Assembly (NCBI GenBank): GCA_036325645.1
Contig: JAWNBB010015985.1
Location: forward strand, 1-24,000
Source: Balantidium ctenopharyngodoni
Taxonomy: Eukaryota; Ciliophora; Litostomatea; Vestibuliferida; Balantidiidae
DNA: 24,000 bases
Reading direction: 5' to 3'
Shown: piece after piece, positions 1-10,757 of the stretch
How the letters are laid out: each line of letters starts with the position of its first letter
How positions within the stretch are numbered: position 1 is the stretch's first letter
The notes under the pieces: generated by a model
The model's input: only the letters and a program-made list of their open reading frames with translations
Databases searched by the model: none
Told to the model about the DNA's origin: nothing
Position numbers and translations under genes: made by a program

Positions 1-24
1 GGGGATTGGGGATTGGGGATTGGG
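1..24 (+). repeat. Inverted telomeric tract (G-strand) before the left telomere
   Basis: Three GGGGATT units plus GGG are read on the + strand, immediately followed at 25 by the C-strand telomere, giving a perfect palindrome centred on GGGCCC (22-27). A normal left chromosome end should start with the C-rich strand only. This piece is therefore a fold-back copy of the end, a telomere-to-telomere junction with another molecule, or an amplification or assembly artefact. Confidence 0.85.
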
Positions 25-78
25 CCCAATCCCCAATCCCCAATCCCCAATCCCCAATCCCCAATCCCCAATCCCCAA
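25..78 (-). repeat. Left telomere, (CCCCAAT)n
   Basis: The tract is CCCAAT, then six perfect CCCCAAT units, then CCCCAA; unique sequence starts at 79. The G-rich strand is GGGGATT, a seven-base relative of the ciliate GGGGTT and GGGGTTTT repeats. Its orientation is right for a left chromosome end. The length seen, about 54 bp, is in the range of short ciliate macronuclear telomeres, though the palindrome to its left prevents measuring the true length. Confidence 0.93.
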
Positions 79-249
79 GTGTTGGATTACTCATCTTATT
101 AAATAATTAAAGTTGATATTAATATATATATGTAAATGTAAATATATATAATATAGTCGAAACTACCTAACCAAACGAAATGAAAAGGAAAGAAGAGCTC
201 ACTGTGGCTACTGATAAAACTAATGAAATCATAGAAAAACTCAGTTACA
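79..249. other. Left subtelomeric spacer
   Basis: This is an AT-rich stretch with an (AT)n-like run around 117-155, between the telomere and the 3' end of the first gene. A 32-codon open frame with an ATG at 180 runs to a TAA at 276-278 and overlaps the 3' end of the minus-strand gene. It is too short to call. I see nothing else. Confidence 0.6.
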
Positions 250-1590
250 TTAACTGATTTTACTCACTTCGAAATTAAAAAAGCATTCTTTTTCATTTGC
301 AGTGTATATCAAATGTATTAATCGTTTACAAAACATCGTTTTATATTGTACGCACATTATGCTATTTCTCTGGTTTTCCCACCATTCCCCACAGTCGCTC
401 CCATCTTTAATCTCGTCTATACCGTCACTCGAGCTCTGTTTTCATATTATTTGCACAATGATATCCTTCTCATTTTCTATCATTTTCCTTATTTTATTGT
501 AAACAATAATCTCAATCTTTGCGATATCGATATTATCCGTGTTCATTTCAACGATTTTTTTATTTGTTATTCAAAGAATCTTCTCGCTTCGGCTTTCCAA
601 AAACGAATTTTCAACTTTTTCAACTGGTAGCAGCCTCAATGCCCGTTCACCTTCGTCAATTAAATTTATTTTCTTTGTCTGCGATATTAAGTCGATAACA
701 TATTTGTTATAAATATCGCAAAATAAAGTGTATTCATTGATCTTCCGAACGAGTTCGAAGAATATTCATGATTGTGGAATGATCACACTTATTAATTTCC
801 GATTAAAATACTTACACAGCAGCCGTGATAGTGTATATACAATACTAAATGAATTCTTGTTTACTATATTAATATTCCGAGATTTCCCTGTATTCGATAC
901 ATGGAGAATACATCTCGAGTAATCAGATGTCAATGATACAAATTCAATATCGTCTCAGCTAATCGCCCGCTTGAGACAAAGTTCGGACGATTGGGATTTG
1001 TATTCGAAATCGTAGATGAAGATGTTCGTGATGATATAAAATTTATAAAACAAAATATTTAATGGCGTGCTTTTACCGCTTTTATGGTTATTGTTATTCG
1101 AGGAATTTGATGAACTAACATAAATTGACGACGACTGTGAATTGTTATTTTGTTCTTGGAAGAACGAACTCCCTCAATTTGGTATCTGCTCTTTGTAAGA
1201 GATGTTTCCTCTTTCAATGATTCCTTCGATGTTGAGTCTTTTGTCTTTATTTTTATTTTGTTCTGCTATCATGAAATTATCAATTTGCGGGTTTCAATTG
1301 CAGTCGGTGATTCGTTTAAAAGATTTATCTATTTCACAAACCTGTTTACAAGGGGTATCGATAAGACAGGTGCTGAAAAAATAATTATTAGTATCACCTC
1401 CACAATTGCTATATGAGTCAGTAACGTCAGTGTTTTTATTTATTTCGGTATTATTTAGAATATTTATTCAAGACACGTTGTTTTGATAATCTTTATTGCT
1501 GATGCTGTTGTCTTCGATATAATTAATTCCTAACGCTTCTTCGCTCAGACCGCGTTGATTTCGATAGCAATTATGGAATTGATTACCCAT
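250..1590 (-). CDS. Uncharacterised protein, 446 aa, possible PH-like core
   Basis: I do not recognise this gene. The minus-strand frame runs from ATG (1588-1590) to TAA (250-252) without an internal TAA or TAG, passing through about ten TGA codons read as sense. The N-terminus begins Met-Gly-Asn with Cys at 8, which is loosely compatible with N-myristoylation and palmitoylation. Residues about 1-165 are polar and rich in Asn, Ser and Cys, including an Asn/Ser run near 150-165. Residues about 170-270 alternate hydrophobic strands with polar turns and then enter a hydrophobic helix, a pattern that a PH or myosin TH1-like fold could give; this is inference only. The C-terminal third is mixed alpha-type sequence with several Cys. 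It reads towards the left telomere and diverges from the large membrane protein across a 596-bp spacer. The length of the open frame makes it very likely real. Confidence 0.85.
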
Positions 1591-2186
1591 ACACAATGAA
1601 TAAAAATAATTATAAAATTAGAATTAATTAAATTAGTTACTTTACCTTGTGATCAGGAAATAAAAGAAATGAAATGAAATGAATATACGTCTGTTTTATA
1701 AAGTGTCTTCGAATGGGGAATCAGGGAGAGGTCATAGACTCTGAATATTAATCAAAGTACTTAAATAACACAACATTACACTCTTAGAATAAGTCCACAA
1801 AAAGTGAATGCATTTATTAAACAATATAATAATGTGAATGTCACATATCAACAAAACATCGCGGAGCGATTTCACTCTAAGTTAATCTCGTTGTCGTGAT
1901 ATGTACTTGCATAGGAGATCAATCCGGTACAACAGGAAGAGATTTCATTTAATGAACAACATAATAATTTGCAACTAATCTTTATTGAAATAGAATTACG
2001 ACGAATCAATAGCGTTATTCATAATACCACAATCAACAAAAAGCATGAACACGAACCCTAAACTAAGCACATAACAATTAATAAAATGAAATTACTTTCA
2101 ATGCGATTTGATCGAATCAAAATAATAAACTATCCAAATAAAATTCCTAAAGCATAATTATTTATAATAACTTAAGAAACAAATAA
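1591..2186. other. Divergent intergenic region
   Basis: This AT-rich spacer separates two divergently transcribed genes, so it should hold both promoters. The only structure I see is a small perfect inverted repeat at 1858-1870 (5-bp stem ATCGC/GCGAT, 3-base loop) inside a slightly more GC-rich patch around 1855-1935. A 49-codon open frame without ATG (1765-1914) is judged chance. No RNA gene was recognised. Confidence 0.55.
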
Positions 2187-5100
2187 ATGTTATCATCTCA
2201 TCTTCGTTATATCTTTATTATATGAACCACCTTGTTTAATGTTCTTTCCCTAACAATTTCAATTCCTTTACCTAATGAAATACAATCTTCGATAGTACAA
2301 CAAGATATTTCATGTCGTTTCCCAGAAGAAACCCCTTTGACACTCCAATGTAAATTCAATTCAATTCCAAATTTATTAGTTGATGTTCTTAATAATTGCG
2401 TAGGAAATGACTATGGCATTACCGCAGAAAAAGAGGGGTTTCTATTCGCATGCAAAGAAATGCATAATAACGAGTATCAAAACCTCATCCCTTCCAACCC
2501 GATATTTCTAATAAATTCCCTTTCGAATCTTTTCAACAAAACCGCATTTAATTCTCATGATTTGACTCGTTCAGTGATAGTAGATCTCACTATCTTTTCT
2601 TATTTCGTTGCTAAAACCTCAGATGATGAACTACAAAGTTCTCATGTTCAACCCTTTCGGTCTTTGACGTCTTGCTATGAACTATGTCAAACTTGCGATG
2701 AATGAGGAACTGAAGATGATATGAAATGTAAATCGTGTTTAACGATAAATAATATCGCGTATTTTTTGGAAGGAACCAATTGCGTTGAAAGGTGTCACCG
2801 TTATTACATGAGCGATATGATTAATCTGAAGTGCGTCAACTGTAAACTCACTGATAAAAAATATAACCTCAACGGGCAGTGTGAAACCACTAAACCCGAT
2901 GGTTATTACATTTTAGACGCTGATACAAACTACCTCGCGCTTTGCTATTTCACATGTGAAAAATGTGAATCACTTGGCACTGCGGAGGACGAACAATGCG
3001 AATGATGTAAAAGTGGTTTGTTTTATTACAAAAATAAATGTATTACATCTTGTGAGAATTATTTAAAAACGGATGTTACCTCTCGAAAGTGCGTCAATTG
3101 CGCAGAAAACAAAGAATACTTATATAAAGGTGAATGTATCACTGAGGAAGAACGTGCGAATTACCCAAATACATATATGCTTAATCCCGAGTATAATGTT
3201 CTTGACTCTTGTCACGAGAACTGCCAAACATGCGACAAAAAAGGCGTGAATAACGATAATAAATGCACAAGTTGTATAAACCCAAACCATTTTTTCTATC
3301 GCAAGACCGGGAACTGCTGATCAAACTGCCCTCCGAATATTTACCAAGATAATCAAGAGAAAGAATGCATTGTCTGCTTCGAAAAAAATCCACAAGAATA
3401 CTTTTTCGAGGGTAAATGTGAAACATCATGTCCAGAGCCTTATGAAGTGGACGAAGGTATTTGCGTGGAAGGGCTTTCCTGCCAGTATAAATGTTGAACA
3501 AATGTCGATTGTAATAATCAAAATAACGCTTGCGAATGTGAAGACGGATACTTTGGTCAATTTTGCGAATTTTCAGATCTCGACATTAGCGATCAGATTC
3601 GGATTTTCAGTACGACTGAAAACGTGATTAAAAGCCAAGAAAATATTTTCTATTTTAAACTCCTCGATGACAACGATGAACTAGCTGAAATTCAGTGAGA
3701 TTGAACCAAGTTTTCAATTCACTGGACTGTATCAACGCTAAAATCGGAGGATTTCGTAAACGGTGTCAATGAGGAATGATGAGTGATAAGGGAAAACAGT
3801 TTCGTGCAAGATGTTAAGAATAATATTGTTCTCACGTTGACACACCGGGGAGATCAAAGCGTGATGATTTCAAAACTCAGCGTTGCGGTTAGTCATTTAG
3901 ATACTTCGGAAATAACGATACAACACGATGAATCTTTAGTGGTTCAAACAATGAAGGACAAGATCACAGTGAATGTGCTTTCCAGTGCGACGGAAGGTTC
4001 ATACAGATACAAGTTTTATTATTTGAATATATTTAAGGAATATATTCCTCTCACCACGACAATCGCCCGGGCGAATACTTACAATAACATGATACCCGAC
4101 ACAAATACATTTGCGGTGGAGTTGACTGATCGTTACGGACAGGCGAGTTACATTACTAAAACTATCGAAACTTTACCCAAACAAAACTACGCGATAGAGT
4201 CTTCGAGATATGATGAGATAGGGTTGATCCAAAACGAGATTAATCCAATAATCAAAATGAATTCTTATTACGATCTGTTCGTACAAATTCACAAGCTTGG
4301 AACGTGGTTTTCTCTGGGAGCGAACGGGAGTGATGAAATCCTTCGAGGGTTAAATATGATATACGACTATTGAGCGGGTACTCAAGACGAAGATAAAATA
4401 AATTGAATTCCTTCGTCAACGCTTCAAATCGTTTCATTAGTCTTAGTTGATATTCAAGAGTCAATCACCAGGTATAACACGAATAGAGTTCTCCGGAATT
4501 TAAACGCGGCATACCTTGATTCTTTAAGGGTTATCTATCGAAAAGTCGCGAAAGTCGTCTTTGATTTCATTGATGACAATATTGAATCAAATATTAATTT
4601 AGTATCGCAACTGACGTTGAGGTCCGTATACAGGAACTTAGGAATTATCATTGAAACTGCAGGGAAATTGGACGAAGCAGATACGATAACATTAGCAAAA
4701 ACTTACTTTTTAAAATTAAACAACATCACCAGTGTCTGACTGTACAACGGCAAGACGATGGTTTATGAGAGTCCTGTATTCAAGAACTACTGAATCCACC
4801 CTAGCAGAAATCAGCAATTCATTGCTTTACCTTACACCGACGAGAAGGTTACTGATTATTTATTCTACGACACGCCTTCTCTTCTTGACAGTTCCATCGA
4901 AGACTGTGATTATTCCTTTCGCTTTTGCATTAACGTCGAGGACTTCACTCAGTGAAAGTATCAGTGAGAAACGGTAAAAAAAATTACCTTTGACGATCTG
5001 GTGTTTAATCTCGTCGAAATGGATAACACTGAAATAAAGCTCTACGATCCCACCGAGAAAGACTTCGTTGAACTGAAGAAATACGGAACGAAATCATTGA

Positions 5101-7361
5101 TAGTGAATATAATAAACAGCAAAGACGGGACTCGCATAAACTTTCCTTTGGACATTGCCTACTCTTTCACGCTGAACAACGAAATCTCGAAATGAACTCA
5201 CGACATTACAATTAATCGAGTCGTAGTTCCATTATCAACAATTGGTTCTTCATCTGAGTTCTGTTACACTTACTTCGACTATGAAACTCATATGACAGTG
5301 GCGAGATGCAATGTCCTCTCGGAGATCATTGGTATCGAAAGCAGCTATTACGCCAAGATGTACATGAACATCCAATTCCCTGCAATGAAGTACGATTGAA
5401 TCAACGTGTTTTCAATGGCGTTCATCGCTGCGATTTTACTAATGTACTTCATATTCAACACGATGTTTTTGATATTGGATTATAGGCAGGACCTCGAGAA
5501 ATACGAACGAGACAAACAGTCGATCGAAGTGAAATTGCACTATGAATTTAAGGATTTTTTATACTTGAACGATAGGAATCCTCTGAGTTGAGCAATCCTG
5601 GCGATGCTGTTTAATTGTTCATTTTTGGATGTTTATAGCATGCATCACACATATATGCCGAGGTTTATTCGCTTTACAATTGAACTGTTCTTGCTCAGTT
5701 TTTGTATCGTTATCAGTATATTCCCGTATTACTGAATTCCGTTTAGTTACCGCGATAATATCATTAAAATCAGGGATATAAATAACGAAACGATTAATAT
5801 TCAGGATCTACCGAGACAAAGCATTGATCTGATCCTTGCGTTTTTATTTTGCATTATTGGATCTGCGGTATCAAGAGGGCTGAAGTATCTGATTTTCAAG
5901 TGAATAAACTACACGCACCTGAGGGACAAATACTGGAAAGAGAAGCACAGGAATGTGAAAGAGTATATCGGTGACTATTGATACAGCGATTGCACGAGTA
6001 AAAAATGGAAAATCACTCAAATAAGGATGAAAGCGTTCTTTATGTTCTGTAGTGTATACAATGCGATATGAATTGAAAGGGAAAAGAAACTCGAAGCGCC
6101 GGAAAATCCTTCAAATAAGAATAAGGTTTTCGCGCGGACAAGCCTTTCTGACATCCTGAATCACAGTACGATGAAGTTCAAAAAGAAAGCAATGGAAAAC
6201 GGGGACACTCCCCTCAATGGCAGTGTGAAAGATACGAATACCGTAACAACGACCGATCGCAACAACAAGAAAAATACAATTTCGAAATCATCGAAGAACA
6301 TAACTGATATCATTAACTCGTCAAGCAGTTCTTTCAAAACGAATGCTCTTAACAGTAGCAGCAGTGTCAACTCGAAAGGTATTCAATCACGCAACAAATC
6401 AAACCGGTGGAGTACAAATGGACTCAAATCGAAAATAAAGTCGCATATTATGAAATCATTTATTAAAGGCTCTTCAACGTATTCCTATATCTACAACCCT
6501 GATTTCCTATACCTCGAACGATTACGCTTCGCTGATTGATCCGGGGTTGGAGATTGAGAAGAGTATGATTACTACAAAATCCGTCGACGCAATTGAAAGG
6601 AGGGTCGACAGATGACTTTAGCGAGAAACAATCGCCTTAGAATGCGGAGGAGTACATTATGAAACCAACTAAACTTAAATCAATCAATCCTGGAAGAAGA
6701 GGAACTATCGCAAAGTAACCTCAAAATCGTTCGCACTGATAACTATACATACTATAGCATTGAAAATAACTGCCTGATTAAACGGGAGAAAGACCTCGAT
6801 TGTAATTACCGCGTCAAGACCTTATTTTTAACTTTTTTGTTTTGATTTCTCCTTTGCGGAGTCCTGTTCCTTATCCTAATCTTATTCGATAAAATATATG
6901 AAAAATATGAATGATACATCGTTAAATCATGGGTGATGGCGCTGATAATCACAATAACTCTGGTCTCAGGAATAACAAATTTTATGTGGAATTGAATCAG
7001 AATGATGATAATCTGCTACACATACAAAAGCATCGAAAAGGGGTACTTTACATTATTGTTATACAACTCCATCATCCCGAGCTATTGAATTTCAATTTAT
7101 AAAATCAACTATGCTATTACACGTTCCTTCGAATTCTACGAAACCACATTAATCAACCCGAACAAAAATAAACAAGAACCACGGAAACTCGTAGAAACAC
7201 ATAGTAAAAAAGATACGTTCTCGAAGACATGAGATTCGCGGAAATCAGATGAAAACAAAGGTGAAATAAAAAAGAAACTGTCGAAAAAAAACAAAGTCAT
7301 CACCAATCCGGAAAATATCGAAATGAAGGAAATGCCCGAAGATAAAAAGGAAGAGAACTAA
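2187..7361 (+). CDS. Cysteine-rich polycystin-1/REJ-like multipass membrane protein, 1,724 aa
   Basis: The frame is continuous from ATG 2187 to TAA 7359-7361 with TGA read as sense. The ATG at 2187 is chosen because the next 28 residues form a good signal peptide. Domains in order: an N-terminal region (about 30-160); furin/growth-factor-receptor-like Cys repeats (about 160-430) with the spacing C-x2-C-x8-12-C-x2-C; an EGF-like module (about 432-465, ending C-E-C-E-D-G-Y-F-G); a long ectodomain (about 470-1070) whose beta-rich first part resembles a REJ module; then TM1 near 1074-1102, TM2 near 1160-1184, TM3 near 1212-1238, a Ser/Asn-rich cytoplasmic loop (about 1240-1540), TM4 near 1544-1571, TM5 near 1580-1605 and perhaps a further hydrophobic helix near 1619-1644. 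The tail is Lys/Glu-rich. The topology recalls the first half of polycystin-1, but the TM1-TM2 gap of about 55 residues is too short for a PLAT domain and the channel half is absent. A role as a surface receptor or adhesion protein is inferred. Confidence 0.9.
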
Positions 7362-7711
7362 ACGATTCTATAAATATTACTACATGATATTATCTCGGTG
7401 TAAACATGATATTTGTCGTTGACTGAATCATCGCCGGTTATAACAGTATCAGCTGATTATGATATATTATGTATTAATCATTCATATAATTATATGCAAA
7501 GTGGAGATAATAATAATAGTAGTAAATATAATAAAAATACTCATTTGAAACGCAGGAGATTCGTCGGGAAATGCAAAGAGAAACGTCAGAATGGTAGTGA
7601 TAATATATATAAATATGGATACTATTGATATTATTTTTATTATTATTAAATCCGAGAAAAGTCTAAATAATATAATAAAGAAATATAATAATATTAAATA
7701 ACTCATTAATT
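7362..7711. other. Intergenic region with a doubtful 51-codon ORF
   Basis: This spacer lies between two co-directional genes. An open frame on the + strand spans 7404-7649, with its only ATG at 7494; from there it would give a 51-residue basic peptide ending in Tyr residues. The part before the ATG (7413-7480) is more protein-like than its surroundings, so a decayed gene or a missed tiny-intron exon is possible, but nothing supports it strongly. The rest (7630-7711) is AT-rich and likely carries the promoter of the phosphatase gene. Confidence 0.35.
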
Positions 7712-9172
7712 ATGGCTGTTTTTCTCGCCTTTATTCCTTCCTTCAGACAGGCGCTTTTGATTGTTTTGCTCGTCTTTTTTAAACTCGTCAAGGGAATTCC
7801 GATATTTGTTTTCGAGCATTTTCGCCATGGGGCTCGCGGTTCGATTTTCGTCGTTCCTTCAAATTATGTTGATAATTACAATATATCGTGGTATGGAAAT
7901 GGTGAATGAACAGGGATAGGAATGCGGATGCATTACTGAATCGGAGTCAGGAGCCGGGAAAAATATAAGAATCTTGTTTCGGAAACATATGATCCACGGG
8001 AAATGTATGTTTATTCCACCGATCAAAACAGGACGATACTATCGGCGCAGTCGCAACTCCTTGGAATGTTCCCTCCTGAAAGCGGGTGAGAACTTAACGA
8101 AATTGAAAAGTCTATCGCGATTCCACCACATCCCCTCACAAAGGAAATGGAACGAGAAATAAAGAAACTAAAATCACACGCATTACCGCAAAAGCTTCAA
8201 TTGATTCCGATAAATTGATTTAGTAATGAAGCGAAAAAGAATTTTTTATTAACCGAAGCCAGTGAATGTCCGGCAATGAAGCAGATAAAACATGATTACC
8301 AGAACAAGAAAATTGTCACCGAATTTTACGCCAGTTTCAACGAAACCTACGGCGCAGCATGACTAAAGTTCTTCAACAAATCCAACGATCCGAACTTTAT
8401 TTTTAATTACTATAACATGCTCGGCATCACGGATCACTTCATCAGCGGGTATGCGCATAGCAAAAACCTGACGATGCTCAAGGCACTCGGTATCAACCTT
8501 GAGCAATTCTACGCGGATTGTAAGCAATTCAAAACAATATCTTTATTTGACATTGAAAGCGACGAGGAAATTGGGGTGATGGCAATGTCCCCGACAATGC
8601 TTAAAATAGTAAAATGGATGGTACGGCGAATCGAAAAAGATATCAGGAACGACACGACTATTGAATGAAAGAAACCGAAGTTCGTCATGTATTCTGGACA
8701 CGATTACACTGTTGTTCCTATGGAACAATTTCTGAACAAAGCATTTGGAACTCATATGCATTATCCCGAATTCGCTGCAAACCAGTTTTTTGAATTGCAC
8801 CGCGTTGATTACATTTCCTCAGCGTACTTGAGCTTCGATAACTATTATGTCGAGTACTACTACAACGGGGAGCTCGGGCTGAACATCACCTTCAATTCAT
8901 TCAGGAAAAGAATCCAAGAAATCGCATGGTCGAAAGACCAAATCAATTCCTTTTGTAAAGTAAAAACAATCAACAATCTCGACATAATTAGCTCCTCGAC
9001 GTTTGCATTTGCGGTATTATCAATATTAGTAATTATAATTAGAAGGCAACGAAAAGAAAAACTCCACCTTCAAATGGTTGATCACAAGGCGAACGAGATA
9101 GCGAATAAGGAGAAATGACTTTTAAACGCGAAAGACTCTGAGGTTGTTAATGTTATTAATCAGAACCGGTAA
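7712..9172 (+). CDS. Histidine acid phosphatase, secreted or membrane-anchored, 486 aa
   Basis: A member of the histidine acid phosphatase family (prostatic/lysosomal acid phosphatase type), which hydrolyses phosphomonoesters through a phosphohistidine. The hydrophobic N-terminus (about 1-28) is a signal peptide. The nucleophile motif is R38-H39-G40-A41-R42 and the acid/base pair is H330-D331 in the motif Tyr-Ser-Gly-His-Asp. Residues about 64-120 track the human enzyme closely, including Gly-Met-Arg-x-His-Tyr, Ser-Thr-Asp-x-x-Arg-Thr and Phe-Pro-Pro-Glu. TGA at 7907-7909 (residue 66) sits where the family has the Leu of Gly-x-Leu-Thr, and TGA at 7937-7939 is in the His-Tyr-x-x-Gly segment. 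A C-terminal membrane helix at about 427-445 is followed by a basic tail, so this is a type I membrane form with the catalytic domain in the lumen or outside the cell. Stop TAA is at 9170-9172. It probably acts in lysosomes, food vacuoles or at the cell surface. Confidence 0.95.
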
Positions 9173-9317
9173 GAATTGATTTTATAAAGTTAAGCAGAGT
9201 ATCTTTAAATAATAATAGTTAAATTAACATGATTGTATATATCATTAGGGGGAATATATAAAAATAAAACATGTTAAGAACTAACTGTTTAAAGCCCAAG
9301 TATTAACTTTAATAAAT
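9173..9317. other. Convergent 3' spacer
   Basis: A short AT-rich gap of 145 bp between the 3' ends of two convergent genes. No structure was recognised. Confidence 0.5.
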
Positions 9318-9782
9318 CTAAACGTCGTCCACGTCTTTATCAGACTGCAAGTTCTCGATTTTCTTTTTCAGTTCGATGATGATCAATTCGATTTTTTCGT
9401 TGAATTTTTCGAAATCGAAAACGTCGATTCAAGGCTTGGACATTTCAATGTATATCACGAGGAAATAAGTTGAAATTTCGTATGTCACTATTATGTGAGA
9501 ATCACCTCTTGTAAATGTTTCTTGTGCGGTTTCAAAGCCGAGGATCTTCGCGGCTTTGGATGTTGCGATTTTAAAGTCGAGAGTCTTTTTCAACACCTCC
9601 TCGAGCTTCTTTTTCGTATCGCTTGGACTTAGGGAATGGATTTGGTAATCCACAATGTTACCGTCTGTGTCGATGAGGGAGAGAAAAGTGATGTTGTAGT
9701 ATTGGCTGAATCAACGGCCGAGGATTTGGTTCACTTCGATTTTAAAGGTTGTGAGGTTACTACTTGAGCAACAGTCGTTCAT
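9318..9782 (-). CDS. Small roadblock/LC7-like protein, 154 aa (tentative)
   Basis: The minus-strand frame runs from ATG (9780-9782) to TAG (9318-9320), with TGA sense codons at residues 24 and about 118. The order of elements is: helix (about 10-30), hydrophobic strand ending in Leu-Ile-Asp-Thr-Asp-Gly-Asn-Ile (about 33-44), polar helix (about 53-80), then two strands with a long hydrophobic segment (about 97-115), and a charged C-terminal helix (about 119-150) that could form a coiled coil. A central Asp-Gly turn between strands, with helices on both sides, is what roadblock/LC7 and longin-like dimerisation modules look like (dynein light chains, Ragulator and MglB-type proteins). I cannot assign a family member. 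The gene converges on the acid phosphatase gene. Confidence 0.82.
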
Positions 9783-10757
9783 TTTAATAATTGTTAAATA
9801 TATTTATTTGGGCACTTAATAATGAAAGCATATTTTATCAAGGGATTTGGAATGAGAAATAAACCAATATTTATGGTGTAATAATAAATAAAAGTGGTTG
9901 AAGTTTGTTTGTTGTGTTTGTGTGGAATGAATTAACAAAAGCATTTGTTAAATTAATTAATGTGGAGATGTCTCTGGGATATGGGAAGTTAATGACAAGT
10001 TACTTTATTTTTGTGGAGTTGTTTTCATTGGGGGTTGTGTGAGGTTCTGGTAATTGGGAGAATTAGATTTAATTTTATGTGAGTTTAAGGTTTTATGAGT
10101 GGATCTATCTTTATCGGACTTTGAATTATTTATTTGTATTTTATAACGCGTTATCACGTTATTAATAGTTTTGTTATATTTGTTTGAATTGCTGTAGAAA
10201 GTTTGATAATGAAATATTAGACAATAATATTCAAATTTATATTATCTTATCTCATCAGTTCGGTAATGTTCATGTCTTATTCCTGTTCATAAAACGGAAC
10301 TAGTTCAAATCCCGAAGTCACGAAGTGTAAAAAAAATACAGATACTTTAGTATCTTGATCTCGCTTTAGTCTCTGACTAAATTAAACTATTTGAAAACGC
10401 AGGTATAAACGTAAACTGGAAAGCCACAGAATAGAATAAAAGACCATCATTAGAAACCAAAACTGATTAGAACACATTGATAGAAACATGAAATAGTGAG
10501 AATAAAAATTTCTATCGCAAACTAACCAGAAGATAAATCTCATAAATGAATCATATGAAAACTCACACGTCAACAGTCTTTAACACTCATGTGATATATG
10601 ACAATTTCATTTGATTGCATTAATAATCTGTTTTGAAATTGATATTCTATGAACTAAACAATGAACATAATTGCATATTTTAACTTTTATTAGACATAAC
10701 TCTTGTTATATATCTGATAAAATAATAGCACAATTAAATTGTTTTTATTTATTCAAA
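9783..10757. other. 975-bp spacer with G/T-skewed tract and hairpins
   Basis: This is the longest stretch without a gene. From about 9893 to 10095 the + strand is strongly enriched in G and T, which is unlike the other spacers. At 10329-10336 there is an A8 run (T8 on the minus strand), followed at 10340-10355 and 10365-10381 by two perfect 7-bp inverted repeats. A minus-strand open frame at 10382-10573 lacks TGA sense codons and is not accepted. The right end must contain the promoter of the phosphatase gene at 10758, and the left end that of the minus-strand gene. Confidence 0.5.
10329..10385 (-). ncRNA. Possible 3' end of a minus-strand Pol III-type RNA
   Basis: Read on the minus strand, there is a 7-bp hairpin with 3-base loop (10365-10381), then a hairpin with 6-7-bp stem (10340-10355), then a run of eight T (10336 down to 10329). 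Two stable hairpins followed by a T-run is the usual look of a Pol III-terminated small RNA. Its 5' end cannot be placed and no known RNA family was recognised. Confidence 0.25.

Noticed and set aside
180-278. 32-codon plus-strand ORF in the left subtelomere
   Set aside because: It is very short, overlaps the 3' end of a solid minus-strand gene and has no similarity to anything I recognise.
1765-1914. 49-codon open frame in the divergent spacer
   Set aside because: No ATG, and the length is within chance when only TAA and TAG stop.
2232-6539. A series of separate short genes ending at TGA on the plus strand
   Set aside because: They share one frame, continue the same Cys-rich and membrane domains, and are joined without any TAA or TAG.
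7482-7706. Minus-strand hydrophobic ORF
   Set aside because: The Ile/Phe-rich composition is what AT-rich noncoding DNA gives; no domain and no TGA usage.
10027-10040. GGGGGTT-containing stretch as a second telomere-like site
   Set aside because: It does not match GGGGATT and is part of the G/T-skewed tract.
10296-10320. tRNA-like B box (GTTCAAATCC)
   Set aside because: The flanking bases do not form a T-arm stem, and no A box or acceptor stem can be found.
10329-10400. Faint resemblance of the minus strand to the 5' part of U2 snRNA
   Set aside because: The invariant GUAGUA branch-point recognition sequence and an Sm site are missing.
10382-10573. Minus-strand ORF of about 63 codons
   Set aside because: It has no TGA sense codon, only an internal ATG and no domain. 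It overlaps the possible RNA locus and looks like chance.
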